Assembly (NCBI RefSeq): GCF_019279795.1
Contig: NC_056733.1
Span: 1,424,301,917-1,424,365,916, forward strand
Length of the DNA: 64,000 nt
DNA from: Protopterus annectens
Lineage: Eukaryota; Chordata; Ceratodontiformes; Protopteridae
Direction: 5' to 3'
In this document: one piece after another, positions 21,222 through 32,899 of the stretch
Position numbering within the stretch: position 1 is the stretch's first letter
Layout of the letters: every line of letters starts with the position of its first letter
The notes under the pieces: model-generated
The model's database searches: none
Seen by the model: only the letters and a program-made list of their open reading frames with translations
Told to the model about the DNA's origin: nothing
Program-made: the position numbers and the translations under genes

Positions 21222-22201
21222 CTATGAGGCCCTGCAGAACTGCAGTGGCAAAGTAGAGTAAAGTGGCAGATGATAATGCTTTCTGAAGGTGTGCACTGAA
21301 CTCCAAGTAGCCGCCTCTAAACTGTCTCTGGTTGGTACTCCCCTGAGAAAGGCTGATGAGGTGGCTGCAGCTCTGGTGGAATGAAGCCTAATGCACTTAG
21401 GCACTGGCTTGCCATGGTGTAAGTGGCAGAAATGAATGCAGTGGCCTAACCACTTAGAAATAGTCTGCTTTGGGATAGGCTTTCCTTGTGATCCTGCAGC
21501 ATATGCCACTGGTAATTGCTCTGTTTTCCTTAAGGCTTTGGTTCTGTCCAAGTAGAATCTAAGCTGTCTGTGTATGTCCAAAGAATGCAGAATTCTCTCC
21601 CCCCTTGTTCTGTGGATTTGGGTAAAAGGTTGGCAGATGGATGGCTTGGTTAAGAGCCACACTGGACACTACTTTAGGCATAAATGTTGGGTTTGTCCTC
21701 AGGGAGACCCTGTCTGGATGAAAAATGATGAAAGGTTCCACAGCCATGAGCATCTGTAGCTCTGAAACTCGTCTTGCAGAAGTAATTGCTAAGAGCAGAG
21801 CTGTTTTCCAAGATAAAAACTTCATATCGGCTGTAGCAGCTGGCTCAAAAGGAGGCAGGGTAAGTTTTTCCAAGACATAGTTGAGGTCCCATGCAGGTAT
21901 TGGTAGTCTTCTTGGGGGCCTTAAATGTTTGGCTCCTCTGAGGTGCTGCCTTAATACAGGGTGAGAAAAAATGTGGTGGCTCTGTATTGTAATGAGCCAA
22001 AATGGCAGAGGCATGAATTTTAATTGATGAAAAAGATAGGCCTTTGTCCAGCATCTCAGTTAAGTATTGCAAAATCTGAGGAATATTTGGTACCACTGTA
22101 TCAGTTCCTTGTGCATGGTTCCAGGCACAGAATCTCTTCCATTTTCCAGCACAAGACTTTCTAGTACTAGGCCTTCTGGCTTCCAGAATGACATCCATCA
22201 C
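21222..22201 (-). pseudogene. DIRS-2 tyrosine recombinase (YR)
   Basis: Begins with STRKSCAGKWKRFCAW near 22170 and LSFSSIKIHASAILAH near 22010 (N-terminal core-binding part). The catalytic domain has SARRVSELQMLM near 21760 (first Arg), FHPDRVSLRTNP, a HSTR box near 21375 (H-x-x-R) and HTFRKHYHL near 21280 (nucleophile Tyr), ending at a stop after CRAS at 21222. All four signature residues are intact. Frames shift near 21850-22010 and again near 21560-21660, so full translation needs two shifts; otherwise it is the better-preserved recombinase of the window. Confidence 0.92.
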
Positions 22202-24188
22202 AACTTTACTAAGAGGTGTATGTCTACATTATCCCCCATGCTGCCAAGTTTAATGTCCTGAGTTGGCTGTGCATGATCTGATTGTTTTGCTGGGACAATA
22301 GTCGAGGTATTTGAGGTAAGGTCCAAGCCGGGTATAGAGATAAGTTCCTTAGTATTGGATACCAGTACTGGCGTGGTCAGTCTGGGGCAATCAGTATCAT
22401 CTTTGGCTTCTCCTGCCTGACCTTTAGGAGCACCTTGGGGAGGAGAGACAGTGGAGGAAAGGCATATACGGATAGGTTTTTCCAGCAGAAAGATAGGGCG
22501 TCCACTTTCCATGCTTGTCTGTGATAAGGTCCTTGTGCAGAATCTTTTTAGTTGGTAATGGAGAGGGGAGGCAAAGAGAACTATGTCCGGGCATCCCCAT
22601 TTCCTGGTTATCATGCTGAAGATTTGTGGATCTAGTTTCCACTCATGGGGATCCAGGAGGTTTCTGCTTAGTTCATCTGCCAGAGTATTTTCCTTTCCTG
22701 GCAGGAATTGTGCCTGCAGATGTACTTGGTAAGTCAAAGCTGTGTCCCACAAAGTCATGGCTAGTCTGCAAAGGGGGTAAGAATGTGTGCCCCCCTGCTT
22801 GTTTATATACCACATGACCATGGTGTTGTCTGTCTATCAGTAGTTGTCCCGGATGAAGTAGGTCCTTGAAGGCTGTCAGGGCATTTTGAACAGCTAACAT
22901 CTCTTTTTGATTGATATGTAGATGCATTTGGTTTGAGGACCATGTGCCCTGAATGCATCTTCCTGCCATGTGGGCTCCCCAGGCATAGTCTGATGCATCC
23001 GTTGTTAGTGTCTGCCTGGCTGGAGGTAATGTGAATGGTTGTCCCTTGTTCTGGTGACAAGCCTTTGCCCACCATCGAAACTCCTGTTGCAGGCAGGGAA
23101 TGAGAGTAATGACCATTTCCAGGCTGTGGCAATGTTGAGTCCAAACACATTTTAGGTACCACTGAAGTTTCCTCATATGCAGTCTTGCATATGGAATTAG
23201 TAGGATGCAGGATGCCATGAAGCCCAAAGCCTGCAGAATTTTTCTTGCAGATAACAGGGCCTTTGTTGCCAACATTTTGAAATAGGTAGTCAGTTGCCTT
23301 TGTTTGTCTGGCATGAGATAAGCCATCTGGGCAGTTGTATTCAAGCTTGCACCCAGGAATGTTATCTCTTGTGAGGGTACTAGTTTTGGTTTCTTTTTGT
23401 TGACTGTGTACCCTAGGCATGTTAGAAGTCTTTTCACAAATGCCAGTTGTTGAAGAAGAATGTCCTTGTTCTCTGCTTGAATGAGACAGTTGTCCAGGTA
23501 AGGATATATTTGTATTCCTCTTTGTCTGCAGAAAACAATTACTGGTGCCAGGCACTTTGTAAAGACCCTGGGTGCAGTAGATATGCCAAAGGGCAGTGCA
23601 GAGAATTGGTAATGCATTGAACCAGCCTTGAATCTTAGGTATCATCTGCATGAGTGTCTGATTGGAACATGCAGGTAGGCCTCTTTTACGTCTAAAGTCA
23701 CAAGCCAAGCATTCTTGCTCAACATGGGCAGAAGCTGCTGCAAAGTCAACATTTTGAATTTTGGAATATCCAGGAAAGTGTTCAGAATAGATAGGTCCAG
23801 TACTGGCCTCCAGGCCTTGCCCTTTCTGGGTACCAAGAACAGTCTTGAGTAAAATCCTTGTCCCTGCTCTTGCTCTGGTACTTGTTGAATGGCCCTCATG
23901 TCCATGACGGATGAGACTTGTTTTTGCGCCTCTGCCCATTGATTTTTTGGCATATCTGGCCATCCGTTTGCCTTTGGCATAGTATGGAAATGGAACTTGT
24001 GTCCTTTTGACACTGTTTAGAACCCACTTGTCCTGGGTTATGATGTGCCAATTTTGAGCAAAAAGTGCAAATTTTCCCTCTAAGGGTGCTGCCAGAAGAT
24101 AAGTGCTTGGTGCAGGCAGGGTGAAGTAATTGGGACTATTTTCTGTATGTTTGTGATCTATCTTCTCTAGCTTTGGAGGTAGAAGCAC
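22198..24188 (-). pseudogene. DIRS-2 reverse transcriptase / RNase H
   Basis: RT motifs in order: GQGFYSRLFLVPRKGKAWRP near 23850, NTFLDIPKFKMLTLQQLLP, WLVTLDVKEAYLHVPI near 23690, YQFSALPFGISTAPRVFTK near 23590, and the catalytic box PYLDNCLIQ near 23490 (Asn in place of the second Asp). RNase H has LTTDASDYAWGAHM near 23000, INQKEMLAVQNAL near 22900, WYINKQGGT near 22810 and LADELSRN near 22670. A PDIVLFASPLHYQLKRF segment near 22580 matches the position of the DIRS-1 methyltransferase-like region. Frameshifts lie near 23640, 22820 and 22430. Confidence 0.92.
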
Positions 24189-25906
24189 CCCATTGCTTGG
24201 GCCTATAAGAACCTTGCGTCTGGGATCTGTCCCTAGGGTGTCTGGATCTGTCCCTTTGAGGTCTGTCTGACACCAGAAAGGACCAATTTTTTGTAGGCCA
24301 GTGTCTACTAAACCGGGGTGGCTGTACTTGTAAAAATTCTTTGACAGTTTGCATAGATTTAGCTTTGTCCTCCATTTTCTTTAACACCTCTTCTGCCTTA
24401 ACACCAAACAAAGTATCATGCTGTAAAGGTGCATCTAGTAATTTAACTTTAACATGATCAGGCAGATTTTGTTCCTTTAACCAATCATGCCTCCTAATTA
24501 CGGAACCCGTAACTGCGGCCCTGCAGGAGGCCTCCAAAGAATCCCACATTGCAAAGTATGTTTTCCAGCTTGTTCTGCTGCATACAATAAATCCTGCATT
24601 TCCTTGTTTTCTGCACATTCAGAATTTAACAACATTTTCTGTTTAAGCAATCCCATGACATGTTGCTGATACTTAAGCATATGAAATTGACAGTTTAAGG
24701 CCCTTATAGCCAAAGTTGCAGATGTGTAAGCCTTTTTTCCCCATCTATCCAGTGCCTTGAATCTCTGTCAGAGGGGGTTGGGTTTTTTGCAGTGGAAGCC
24801 TTAACTCCCTTTGGACCCTGTGAAATGGTTTCTGGGTCAGCAGCAGGGTGTTTAAAAAGAAATTTGTGAGTCAGGAACCCTGTAATATCTGTCAGGCTTA
24901 ACAGGAGCTGGGGGTAAGGAGTCATTGATCAGACTAGACTCCGAAAACACATCTACAATGTCTAACACAGGTGGAATAACTAGAGACCTGTGCTGAGGTA
25001 GTAAGAGAAAATCCCTGAGCCTCTTTTTAGATTCTGAAAAATCTTGGCTCTCCCAGTGGAAATGCTCCCTCATGGTATGCAAGGTTTCCCCAAAGGAATA
25101 GTCCTCAGGAGGAGATGCTGAAGGTATAGATTTCTTCAGCATCAGAATCCTCATGGGGGGAAGAGAATATTCCTGATCACAAGAGGAATCAGAAGAAACA
25201 GAAACCTGATCTGAAGATTCATAGTCAGTGTCTTGCCTAGGCCTCTTATCAGGAGGGGGATGGGAACCCCTGATCAAGGTAATCAAGTCTTCGGCCATTT
25301 TGAGCATCTGTTTTTGGGCATAGAGGCCTGTCCACATGGCTTTTGAGTTTGTTTCCTTGCATTAGAAGGTGCTTTAGTCTTTGCCCTTGATGCTGAAGTC
25401 GTTTTAATGAAAAGATGTTTAGGTCTGAATACACCCTCAGAAGCCAGTGCCTGCTCAGCAGCTCCAGATCCATCTGAGGGATTAGCGTCCGAGGCTCCAA
25501 TACCTTGAGTATCCAGCAGCATGGCCAACTCCACGTGGGAGTCGGTAGTGGCCTGCGACTAAGTAGCGGGCGTCAGGGGCTGCGAAAATGCCTCACTGAG
25601 AACCGGTGACTGGCTTAGGAGAAGCTTCGTCGGTTTTGGGCCTCAGTTGCTTTTCTTTTTGTGTTTTTTGTAAACTCCGGTAGTCGGATGGCTATCCGAC
25701 AACACTTCAGGATAATTAAACCGGCGTCCAAAAAAGTTTAAAGCAAAATCATACCGACGCTTAATAGTGCGTTGGTTAAATCTAGCACAAAACCGACAAC
25801 CACTAACACTGTGATCAGGGCCTAGGCAAGAAATACAATAAGAATGAAAATCCTTATGAGGTATTTGCTTTCCACAAGAAATACAATTATTAACTTTTTC
25901 TGACAT
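24136..25906 (-). pseudogene. DIRS-2 gag-like ORF1
   Basis: Starts at ATG 25904-25906 with MSEKVNNCISCGKQIPHKDF, then HSYC-x2-C and a C-RFCARF element, the same Cys/His module as in DIRS-1. The central part has MLKMAEDLITLIRGSH near 25300, a Ser/Asp-rich stretch, SIPSASPPEDYSFGETLHTM near 25110, then a C-terminal basic region with KAEEVLKKMEDKAKSMQTVK near 24380. Translation is broken around 25640, 25250, 24860 and 24500. Its end overlaps the RT region by about 50 bases in another frame, as in DIRS-1. Confidence 0.82.
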
Positions 25907-26031
25907 CGGTGTGGAGCAAGAAAAAAAAGTTTCCCCAATGGGGTACTTAGCTTTGTTGAAGACTTCAGATCTGAAACTCAAACATGAAAATCTCAGGAGT
26001 CGGCCAACTGCTTCTGCTTCGGGCACCGCGC

Positions 26032-26190
26032 GGCAAGAAAGACTGAAAAAAAATGGCGTTGGCTGCTTCTTTTACACCCCCGACGACCTGACGTCAGGGA
26101 AGGGCTGATGCAGGACCCAAGACTTTGGAATTCAGGCCGGCTGAGGGCAACCTGTCAGCAGGATTACCCAAATGTAATGACTGCAACAGT
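26032..26190 (-). repeat. DIRS-2 right inverted terminal repeat
   Basis: Reverse complement of 20742-20895, upstream of gag. It keeps TGACGTCA at 26089-26096 and, on the coding strand, a GGTGTAAAAG sequence where the left arm has GGTATAAAAG. The outer extension runs to 26206, where LINE sequence resumes. Confidence 0.9.
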
Positions 26191-26900
26191 GAAAAATGAA
26201 GAATATCACTGTGGTCTCTCCAACTGTTTGATATGTCTAGTACAATACATCCCAAAAGGGGAAATGTATTTGAAGATAGGCCTTAACAGTGAAAAACAGA
26301 GAGGCAAGGACTTCCTTGGATTTAGAAGTAATATGCTTTGTGATCATCTGCAACAGATATAATGATTTCCTAACCACTGTTGCAAAAGGATTATCAAAGG
26401 TCAGGGGATTGTATAACCATGTTTAAAGGTCTTTCTCATTTTCATTTTGGATGGGTGGGGATTATTTGTACTGTAAGTTAGAGGTGTTGTCTGCGAATGT
26501 TACAATATTACACTTTTTAGCTTTAAGTTCATTTTGTGCAGCAGTTATTAGCATGTGTGAGCTTATGCGGGAGTTTCTGAAAGTCAGAGGGAGACTTGAG
26601 GATGATGCACAGTTTATAGTAATCCAGAAACTTGGCTAACCAGAAATTCCTACCTTTAACTTAGAAATTTGAAAAGTAGATGGTGAATAGCAGAGGTCCC
26701 AGGACGGCTCCTGCAGAACTCCACTACTCACCACAGAGTACATACCTGTCATCTTCATTGTACGGGTTCTGTCCCTCAGCCAATCTGCTATGCGCCTAAC
26801 ATCATAGGGATCAGTTTGTAGTGTATTTAGTTTTTTAATAATGTTAGCATGTAGTATGGTATCAGCAGATCAAAGCAAGGTCAAAGTATGCTGTTGATAC

Positions 26901-28160
26901 TCTCCCAGCTCTCCCCACTGCAGCTGTATGAACCCACAAGATGACCTTTCTTACGAAGCATTTTTCATATCAATGTTGCATTTTTTGACAGATGTGTCCA
27001 TACAGTACTTACCTACTGGATTTCTTTTGGTGATTTCTACCCAATACTTGGAACTACCAGTCTACCAGGATATCAATTTCCACTCACCTTATCTTCGCCA
27101 CAATTTCTCAACTATTATAGCCACTGTATCAGTGCTGCTGTTAACCTACTCACCTTGCCTAGGTTTTAAATACCACTGGACTCTAAAAGGTACTCTCCAC
27201 TCAATTACATTTTCTTTCTATCTACTGCACTCTACATTCCTGTACTTTAATATCCTATTTGTTCTTTCAGTGTTCCTTATTTTCTTACACACTCCTCTCT
27301 CCTACTGGAAAAGTGCCTGCCTTTCTCTACATTTCACCAGATGCCATGACCTCTGACAAGCACATAGTAAGTTTCCTCATCTGCTCACTTTTGTTCCCTA
27401 CTCCAAGGCTGTTACTATTCTACCATCACCTCTGCACCATGTCTTTTTGTATACAAACTAAACTTCTCCAAAATGTATTAACTTTGGATTACTCCAAGAT
27501 ACCACAAGTAATCTTCCCTCAATAATCTGCATCTTATACGCACACAATTCCTATGCCTAGTCATACCATGAATATACCATAGGGTATCCATTTATACATT
27601 TATTCTTGTATCCTAACAAATGTCTACCATTTACCATGCCCTGCTATCTTGAACACACTATTACTGCAGCAATGCTCCTCTGTTTTTGATCTAGTCACAG
27701 TCTGGCAGCAACTTATTGAGTCTTAGTGCTACACATGCCCCTTTTCAAAAGGCTCTTAATCTGAGAAACAAACTTTCAAGTCTGAGTCCATAACGTAATT
27801 GGTCCATTTCATACCCTATATCACATCCACAGTGCACGTCCTTTTAATGCATTCCCTTAATTTGTTACCTCATTATGCATAGTAGTCGGCGGCCTTCTCC
27901 TTGCTCAGTGAGCACTGTATGGCTTGTTTGGTCATACTCCTTCAAACCGTAAACACAACAAAATACAGGGCAACACACAACCAAGGCTGCAGGGTATGCC
28001 CTTCATGCCATGCAGTCATTTAACCCTCTGCATTCACATCAGCATTTACTTAGCCACTTAAGTGAACATCCCCACTATGTATGTATCAAACCTCCTGACA
28101 ACAGCTATGCTTGAGGTCAACAGTCTGAAGGCACTGTAAGCTTCAGAATAAGGAATAATG
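26901..28160. other. Unassigned AT-rich stretch
   Basis: No recognised gene. A 142-residue plus-strand frame (26928-27356) is T-rich and hydrophobic with no domain signature; I regard it as chance. Confidence 0.4.
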
Positions 28161-28253
28161 TACATCAGCCTCCTAGAGTCTGTATATGGTATATATCAGC
28201 CTCCTAGAGTCTGCACAAGGTGCACATCAGCATCCTAGAGTCCACACAAGGTC
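28161..28253. repeat. 31-bp minisatellite, three units
   Basis: Three adjacent copies of a 31-bp unit containing ATCAGCCTCCTAGAGTC, with the CAGC core at 28166, 28197 and 28228. Units two and three share CACAAGG. Confidence 0.9.
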
Positions 28254-28571
28254 TCACCTCTAGTTTCTGCTGCATGTCCAGTGTCTCAGGCCTTTTCTGC
28301 AACATATTCCAAATGTATAATTCATACTAAAACTATGCAGATCACACTGCTACTGGGTATTCTCCTCTGTATGCCCTTTTCAAAGGTTTCTTCCTACATC
28401 GTAGTTGAACTATCTTCTGAGTGTCCTATGCTGATCCATAAGTGCATTTGATCATATTTGCCTAAATCTTGTTAGTTTCCATCAAGGATCTTCCCTCCAA
28501 CTCACTCTAAAAGTTCTCAAAACATTTAACTGCATTTTGCTTATTCCAGTATTGCTGCAGTATGGAGGATT
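28254..28571. other. No recognised feature
   Basis: Plain AT-rich sequence between the minisatellite and the stem-loop patch. Nothing supported. Confidence 0.4.
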
Positions 28572-29010
28572 TTGATATTAAGCAGACTTCAGCCTGTCCA
28601 TATTTGTCCACATTCTTTTTTCTGGTTCTCTATTAGAAGACCGAAGATGCATTCTTTCAAATACATCTTGGTCGAACTCAAAAGACCGAAACGGCAAAAT
28701 ATAGAATCGGCTTTTAAGCAAATTCTTCCCTGGGAAAGAATTTGTATGGCCGCTTCGTTACTTTGCCGTTTTAGGCACTGTAGTGCAGTCTCGAAGCTGG
28801 TATATTTAAGTAGGGGGGTGTGGGGGGAGAAGCACCCCACTTAATGTAATGTTTAAAGTGTTTTATTTATTTATTTATTTTTTGTTGGAACAGCGATTTT
28901 TTTCCCTAGGGAAAAAAAATTACTCTGCTTTCGCTTACATAAGGTCATTAAACACGGTTCGCTTTTTTAAGTGTTCGGTGATCTAATATAGACCCTTTTT
29001 TCCATCCTGA
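28572..29010. other. CpG-containing patch of stem-loops, unknown repeat
   Basis: Three foldbacks lie within 300 bp. A 15-bp stem with a short loop is at 28639-28673 (GACCGAAGATGCATT against AAATACATCTTGGTC). A nested stem is at 28688-28772 (AAACGGCAAA with TTTGCCGTTT outside; AAATTCTTCCC with GGGAAAGAATTT inside). A 25-bp palindrome around CCCTAGGG is at 28896-28920. CpG sites are clustered compared with the surroundings. A (TTTA)n run sits at 28861-28882. Small ORFs on both strands look like by-products. It may be part of an unassigned mobile element. Confidence 0.5.
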
Positions 29011-31469
29011 TGAGAGAAAAATGGATGGATCAATTCTTTTTAAGATGTAAAACATCAGCATTTTACAAAATTTCCTTTTAGTGCTGTACTAAACTATTAT
29101 CATGAGATACTGGAATCACTTTTTTTATTTATTGATAATTCTGTTTATTTATTGATATTCTGTTGAATAAAGCAATTAGGAGCATACAGATTTTAGAGAG
29201 GAACTGGAGGAAGGACCACATAAAGCACATTTCTATGACCTTACAATCACAAACAGTTGACAGAAACATTCAACAAGAGTAGCAACATAGCAGGCAGCCT
29301 TCTAAATAGAAGAGTTCAAAATGATATAGCAAGTTTCTATAAGGATGTGTTCTGCTTGCATGACATTTAAGAACAAGGGGAAACTACATCAGTCCACACA
29401 AAAACTACAAATGTAAAAGATATCAGATAAAAGTACTACAAGCCTAAGTAATTCATACAGTTTCACCTGCTGAATGACGGATTTGCTTGGTTGTTCGGTA
29501 AGTCAGTATGATTAGGTGATATTAGGCTAATGGCTGTCACACATTTTGCAATAGCATTAATTTTTTTTTAACAAGAAGTTGCTAGGGGCAGAACTGAGGA
29601 GTATTGCTGATCTTGCTGAGATTAACAAGGAATTGGTTAGACAACCTTATTTGTCCAAAGGAAGATTACCACGTTAGCAAGTTGTTCTAAACTTTAGTGT
29701 TCATGTAGTAGTCCATAAGTAAATGTTGCTTGTATGAATTAAAACCTGTTTTCCAGAGACGCCCAGTGCACCATACTTAGCTTGGAGCAATGGTGGAAGT
29801 AAGAGAGCAGACATCCTGCAAATGTTGTCAATATTAATAATTTAAGTAATGATTTCTTTGGACTGCCCATGGCAGAGTCTCTGTACTACAGTGTTGGTAG
29901 GTGTACACTTTCCAGGAATGTTTTTGTGGTAGGCAGCAACAGGGGACCTAGTACAAGAACAGCACCAAGTTTCTTCTGGGCATGCCTTCAGGCAGTTCAC
30001 TATATGGTTTCAAACATAAAATTACTGCCTGCAGTTAATCTTATGCAATTCCAATGTGGGATAATTCCTATGATGGAGAGGAGGTCTTTAGACTCAAAGG
30101 TGCTGCAGGTGTATATGTGTGTGTGTGTGTGTGTGTGTTTTCAGACATGGAATGCTACAAGCACTAAATGTAAAACACCTGTTATGATCTAAAGCTTTAA
30201 GTCATTTTTAAAAAAGTTGCAACCTCTGATCTCAGTAGCTTTAACCTGAAAATATTTTCTGTTGTTGAACGTCAAGGTTTGAGCCACCTCTGTCTCGCTG
30301 CTTTATCCAACGTTAAGAATGAGAGATGAAGTGCAGCACCACATTAAGTTAATATCACGCAAAGAACGGAATTCCAATCTCTGTCAATTTTTATTTGATG
30401 AAAGAGACAGATATTCTACTAACACTGCAGGGCATCTTATGCCCTCCTCTTGTGTTTGTGTGCTACTGTACATACAATGAAAATTGCCACAGTCACCTTA
30501 CTGGCAATGCCAAGCCAGTGTATCTGGTCCTGGCAATTATGGCTCCTTGCAAATCTTCACTTTGTGCAGTAGTGATCAGCTGATTGGAAGCTACCTTTTC
30601 CCCTCACACAGGATGGGAGAACCAGCATCATCCACCTGTGTACCATCCTCTTCAGCTTGGTCCCTTCAGTACCTGACCTGCTACTTCCTGACCTGCTACT
30701 TAAACTCACATCTTTCTGTGACATAGTCATGGCTTCATCCCTGTATGCCATGGAGCTGCGCTACTTTTTCACGCCATCTTGGCCTCCAATCATTAGCCCT
30801 CCTGGTACTAATCATGCCAATGGGTGCCAGCTGATCTTGGCAAACTAATCACTCTGAAGGCAACCAAAATGTTTATATTTGCTTTCCATAAACACAGTAG
30901 GCCTGATGCACAAAGGCAAAAGTGCTGGTCTCTGGTCACATATGTGCTTTCACTCGTGTTTAATCCACTACAGTAAGCAGCTGTGTTTCTTGGCACATTC
31001 CTACTGCGTTGTTGTGACATACAACCTCTGAAAATCAATCCTGCTTCCACTGCCACACTATAGGTCATCTGACAATGACCACCAACTCTATGTCTGAAGC
31101 ACTAGTAAATCCTGGGTTACCAAAGCTGCAGTCAGGGCTTACTCCTTTTTTTTATGAAAAAGCTGGTCTTACTAAAAATTCATCGGTTTAGCATTTTTTA
31201 AAATGTACAAAATGATTTAAAGTATATAACTACATTGATTAATGAATTCTTTCCCAAGTCACTGGTCATGGTTTTTAAGCACTGTCTCCACAGTACTGTT
31301 TATCCATATCTCTCCACAGTACTGTTTATCCATATCATTTCTCACAGTCTCTAGGCACCATTGCCTCATGTCTCCTAAAGATCTTTTCACAATACTTATT
31401 ATTAATATTTAACCCATTTATACAGTTTCCAGCAAAACTCTCAAGTCTAACACATCACACAGTCATTGT
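29011..31469. other. Unassigned stretch with small repeats
   Basis: No gene recognised. It contains a (GT)n tract at about 30113-30139 and a 26-bp tandem duplication (TCTCCACAGTACTGTTTATC) at about 31285-31338. ORFs near 29869-30192 and 30395-30848 lack domain features. Confidence 0.4.
30113..30139. repeat. (GT)n microsatellite
   Basis: Perfect TG run of about 13 units. Confidence 0.95.
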
Positions 31470-31644
31470 ACTTATAGGTTCATAGGTTCATACTAGGCTA
31501 TCTGCCCTAGGGCATTTATCTGTCTAACAGTGACACAGAAGTGATACTCTTCCCATCCACTCATCAAGATTCCTCTTGAAGAGTCAGAGGGACTCTGCCT
31601 AACCTGGACTGGGATTTAATTCCAGAGTGAAGGGAGCCTCTGGG

Positions 31645-32880
31645 TTATGAATCTGTCCCTCCAGCATGTCCTATTTCAGTGCTGAGGTTCAAGTCCCTCG
31701 AGCGTGCAGCTCGATGGGATTTGGATTTTTTGAGGTGCAGCATGTCCCTTAATTCTGGGTTGGACATGGCTTTATATGTCAGGCACAGGTAGCCTCTGAG
31801 CAGGCGGTATGCCACTGAGTAGAGCTGGAGTTTTTTTAACCGGGCAGCATATGGCATCTGTTTGAGCCATTTGATCCTCTTGGTGAGGTACTTTTGAGGT
31901 CTTTCCAGTTGCTGCAGGTGTTTGGTAAGGTACATCCCAAAAGGGGCACTGTACTCTATTAAGGGCCTCATCAGGGATGAGTAAAGAGGCACAATGACCT
32001 CCCCTAATCTAGATGTGAATCCCTTCATGATTAGGTGGGCTATATAAAATGTTTTTCTAACCACTTTGGCCACGTGGTTGTCAAATGGGAGATTGCTATC
32101 AACTTGGGTCCCCAGGTCCCTAATTACTTCTTCTGTACTTAATGGATTACCACCTATGTGGTAATTTGTTTTTGCCAAAGGGGATGACTATACACTTTTT
32201 GGCGTTAGCTTGAGGCCATGGCTCTGGCACCAGTTGTCTGTTTCTATGAGGCCCTTTTGGAGGATGCCAGTTTGCAGTCATCTGCGAACTTGGTCAGCCA
32301 CAGTCCTTCTGTGTTAGCCTGTACATATATACTGAACAAGAGAGGTCCCAGGACTGAGCCTTGTGGGACGCCACTTGTAACTGGTTTGGAGTCTGACATG
32401 GCTCCAGCAATTCTAACCATGTGGGTTCTGTCCTTGACCAGTTTGCAACCCATCTAGTGACATAGGGGTTTATATTTAAGCTGGTGAGCTTATTTATAAT
32501 GCCGGTCCAGGTAGGCTGTGTGGACCACCTTCCCAATGGCCTTGGTGACTGTTTCAAAGAAGTCGACCAGGTTTAAGAGGCAGGATCTGCCCTTAACATA
32601 GCCGAACTGGGTAGGATCCAGTGTCTGTAGGTCCCCAACATCTTTATTTATGAGGTCCATGATGATCCTTTCCATAGCTTTGCAGACCAAGCTAGTCAGG
32701 CTTATGGGGCGATAGTTTCCAGGGTCCATTGAGGCACCACCGAGGGACAACTGTTGCTGTACACCACTCTTTGGGTACATATCCTGTGGTAAGGCTGAGA
32801 CTGAACAGTAGTTTTATGTTTGGGTTTAGCTCTTCTTGGAGTTCATGTAGATTCCAGCGCCCGACACAGTCTGGTCCCAT
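31645..32880 (-). pseudogene. CR1-like reverse transcriptase (copy b)
   Basis: Recognisable RT blocks on the minus strand: NYRPISLTSLVCKAMERIIM near 32690, DPTQFGYVKGRSCLLNLVDF near 32590, TSGVPQGSVLGPLLFSIY near 32370, and the catalytic FADDCK near 32270. These are followed by the family block DLGTQVDSNLPFDNH near 32110, VVRKTFYIAHLIMKGFTSR near 32050, LYSSLMRPLIEYSAPFG near 31980, and LQQLERPQKYLTKRIKWLKQ. The last part (MPYAARLKKLQLYSVAYRLL) is the usual C-terminal domain. Each catalytic block is intact, but they are in different frames (breaks near 32490, 32290 and 32200). Confidence 0.82.
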
Positions 32881-32899
32881 TGATGCTGTGTTTTTGCTT

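Larger units (their letters stand above)
20698..26206 (-). mobile_element. DIRS-type retrotransposon DIRS-2 (nearly complete, inactive)
   Basis: A 5.5-kb relative of DIRS-1 in the same orientation. Left outer end AGTACAGTTGTGTAC from 20698, left ITR 20742-20895, internal complementary region 21069-21170, YR 21222-22201, RT/RNase H 22198-24188, gag 24136-25906, right ITR 26032-26190, right outer end to about 26206 (GAAGAATAT). The ITR arms match each other well, and ORFs are broken in fewer places than in DIRS-1, so this copy appears somewhat better preserved. It lies inside a dead CR1-like LINE with a clean junction. Confidence 0.92.
20330..26900 (-). mobile_element. CR1-like LINE (copy d), interrupted by DIRS-2
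   Basis: Two minus-strand pieces, 26207-26900 and 20330-20697, belong to one LINE. The right piece carries a degraded RT core: a palm segment near 26870, a GVP-GAVLGPLLFTIYF-type segment (after one frameshift) near 26710, and VVRKSLYLLQMITKHITSKS near 26350. The left piece carries the C-terminal tail (NLNLFQKINHS near 20500, homologous to DLNLSTEIGHA of copy b). The two halves join cleanly at the LERPQ codons near 26210 and FLT at 20690. No target duplication flanks the DIRS insertion. Confidence 0.72.

Noticed and set aside
26928..27356. 142-codon hydrophobic frame, possibly a membrane protein
   Set aside because: Composition follows the T-rich strand; no signal-peptide pattern, no conserved motif and no supporting neighbours.
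28161..28253. 31-bp repeats as a CRISPR array
   Set aside because: Units are directly adjacent without spacers, and the DNA is vertebrate-like; it is a short minisatellite.
28990..29030. CTGATGAGAGAAA as a hammerhead ribozyme core
   Set aside because: The CTGATGA and GAAA elements are adjacent with no stem II between them, and no proper three-stem arrangement could be drawn.
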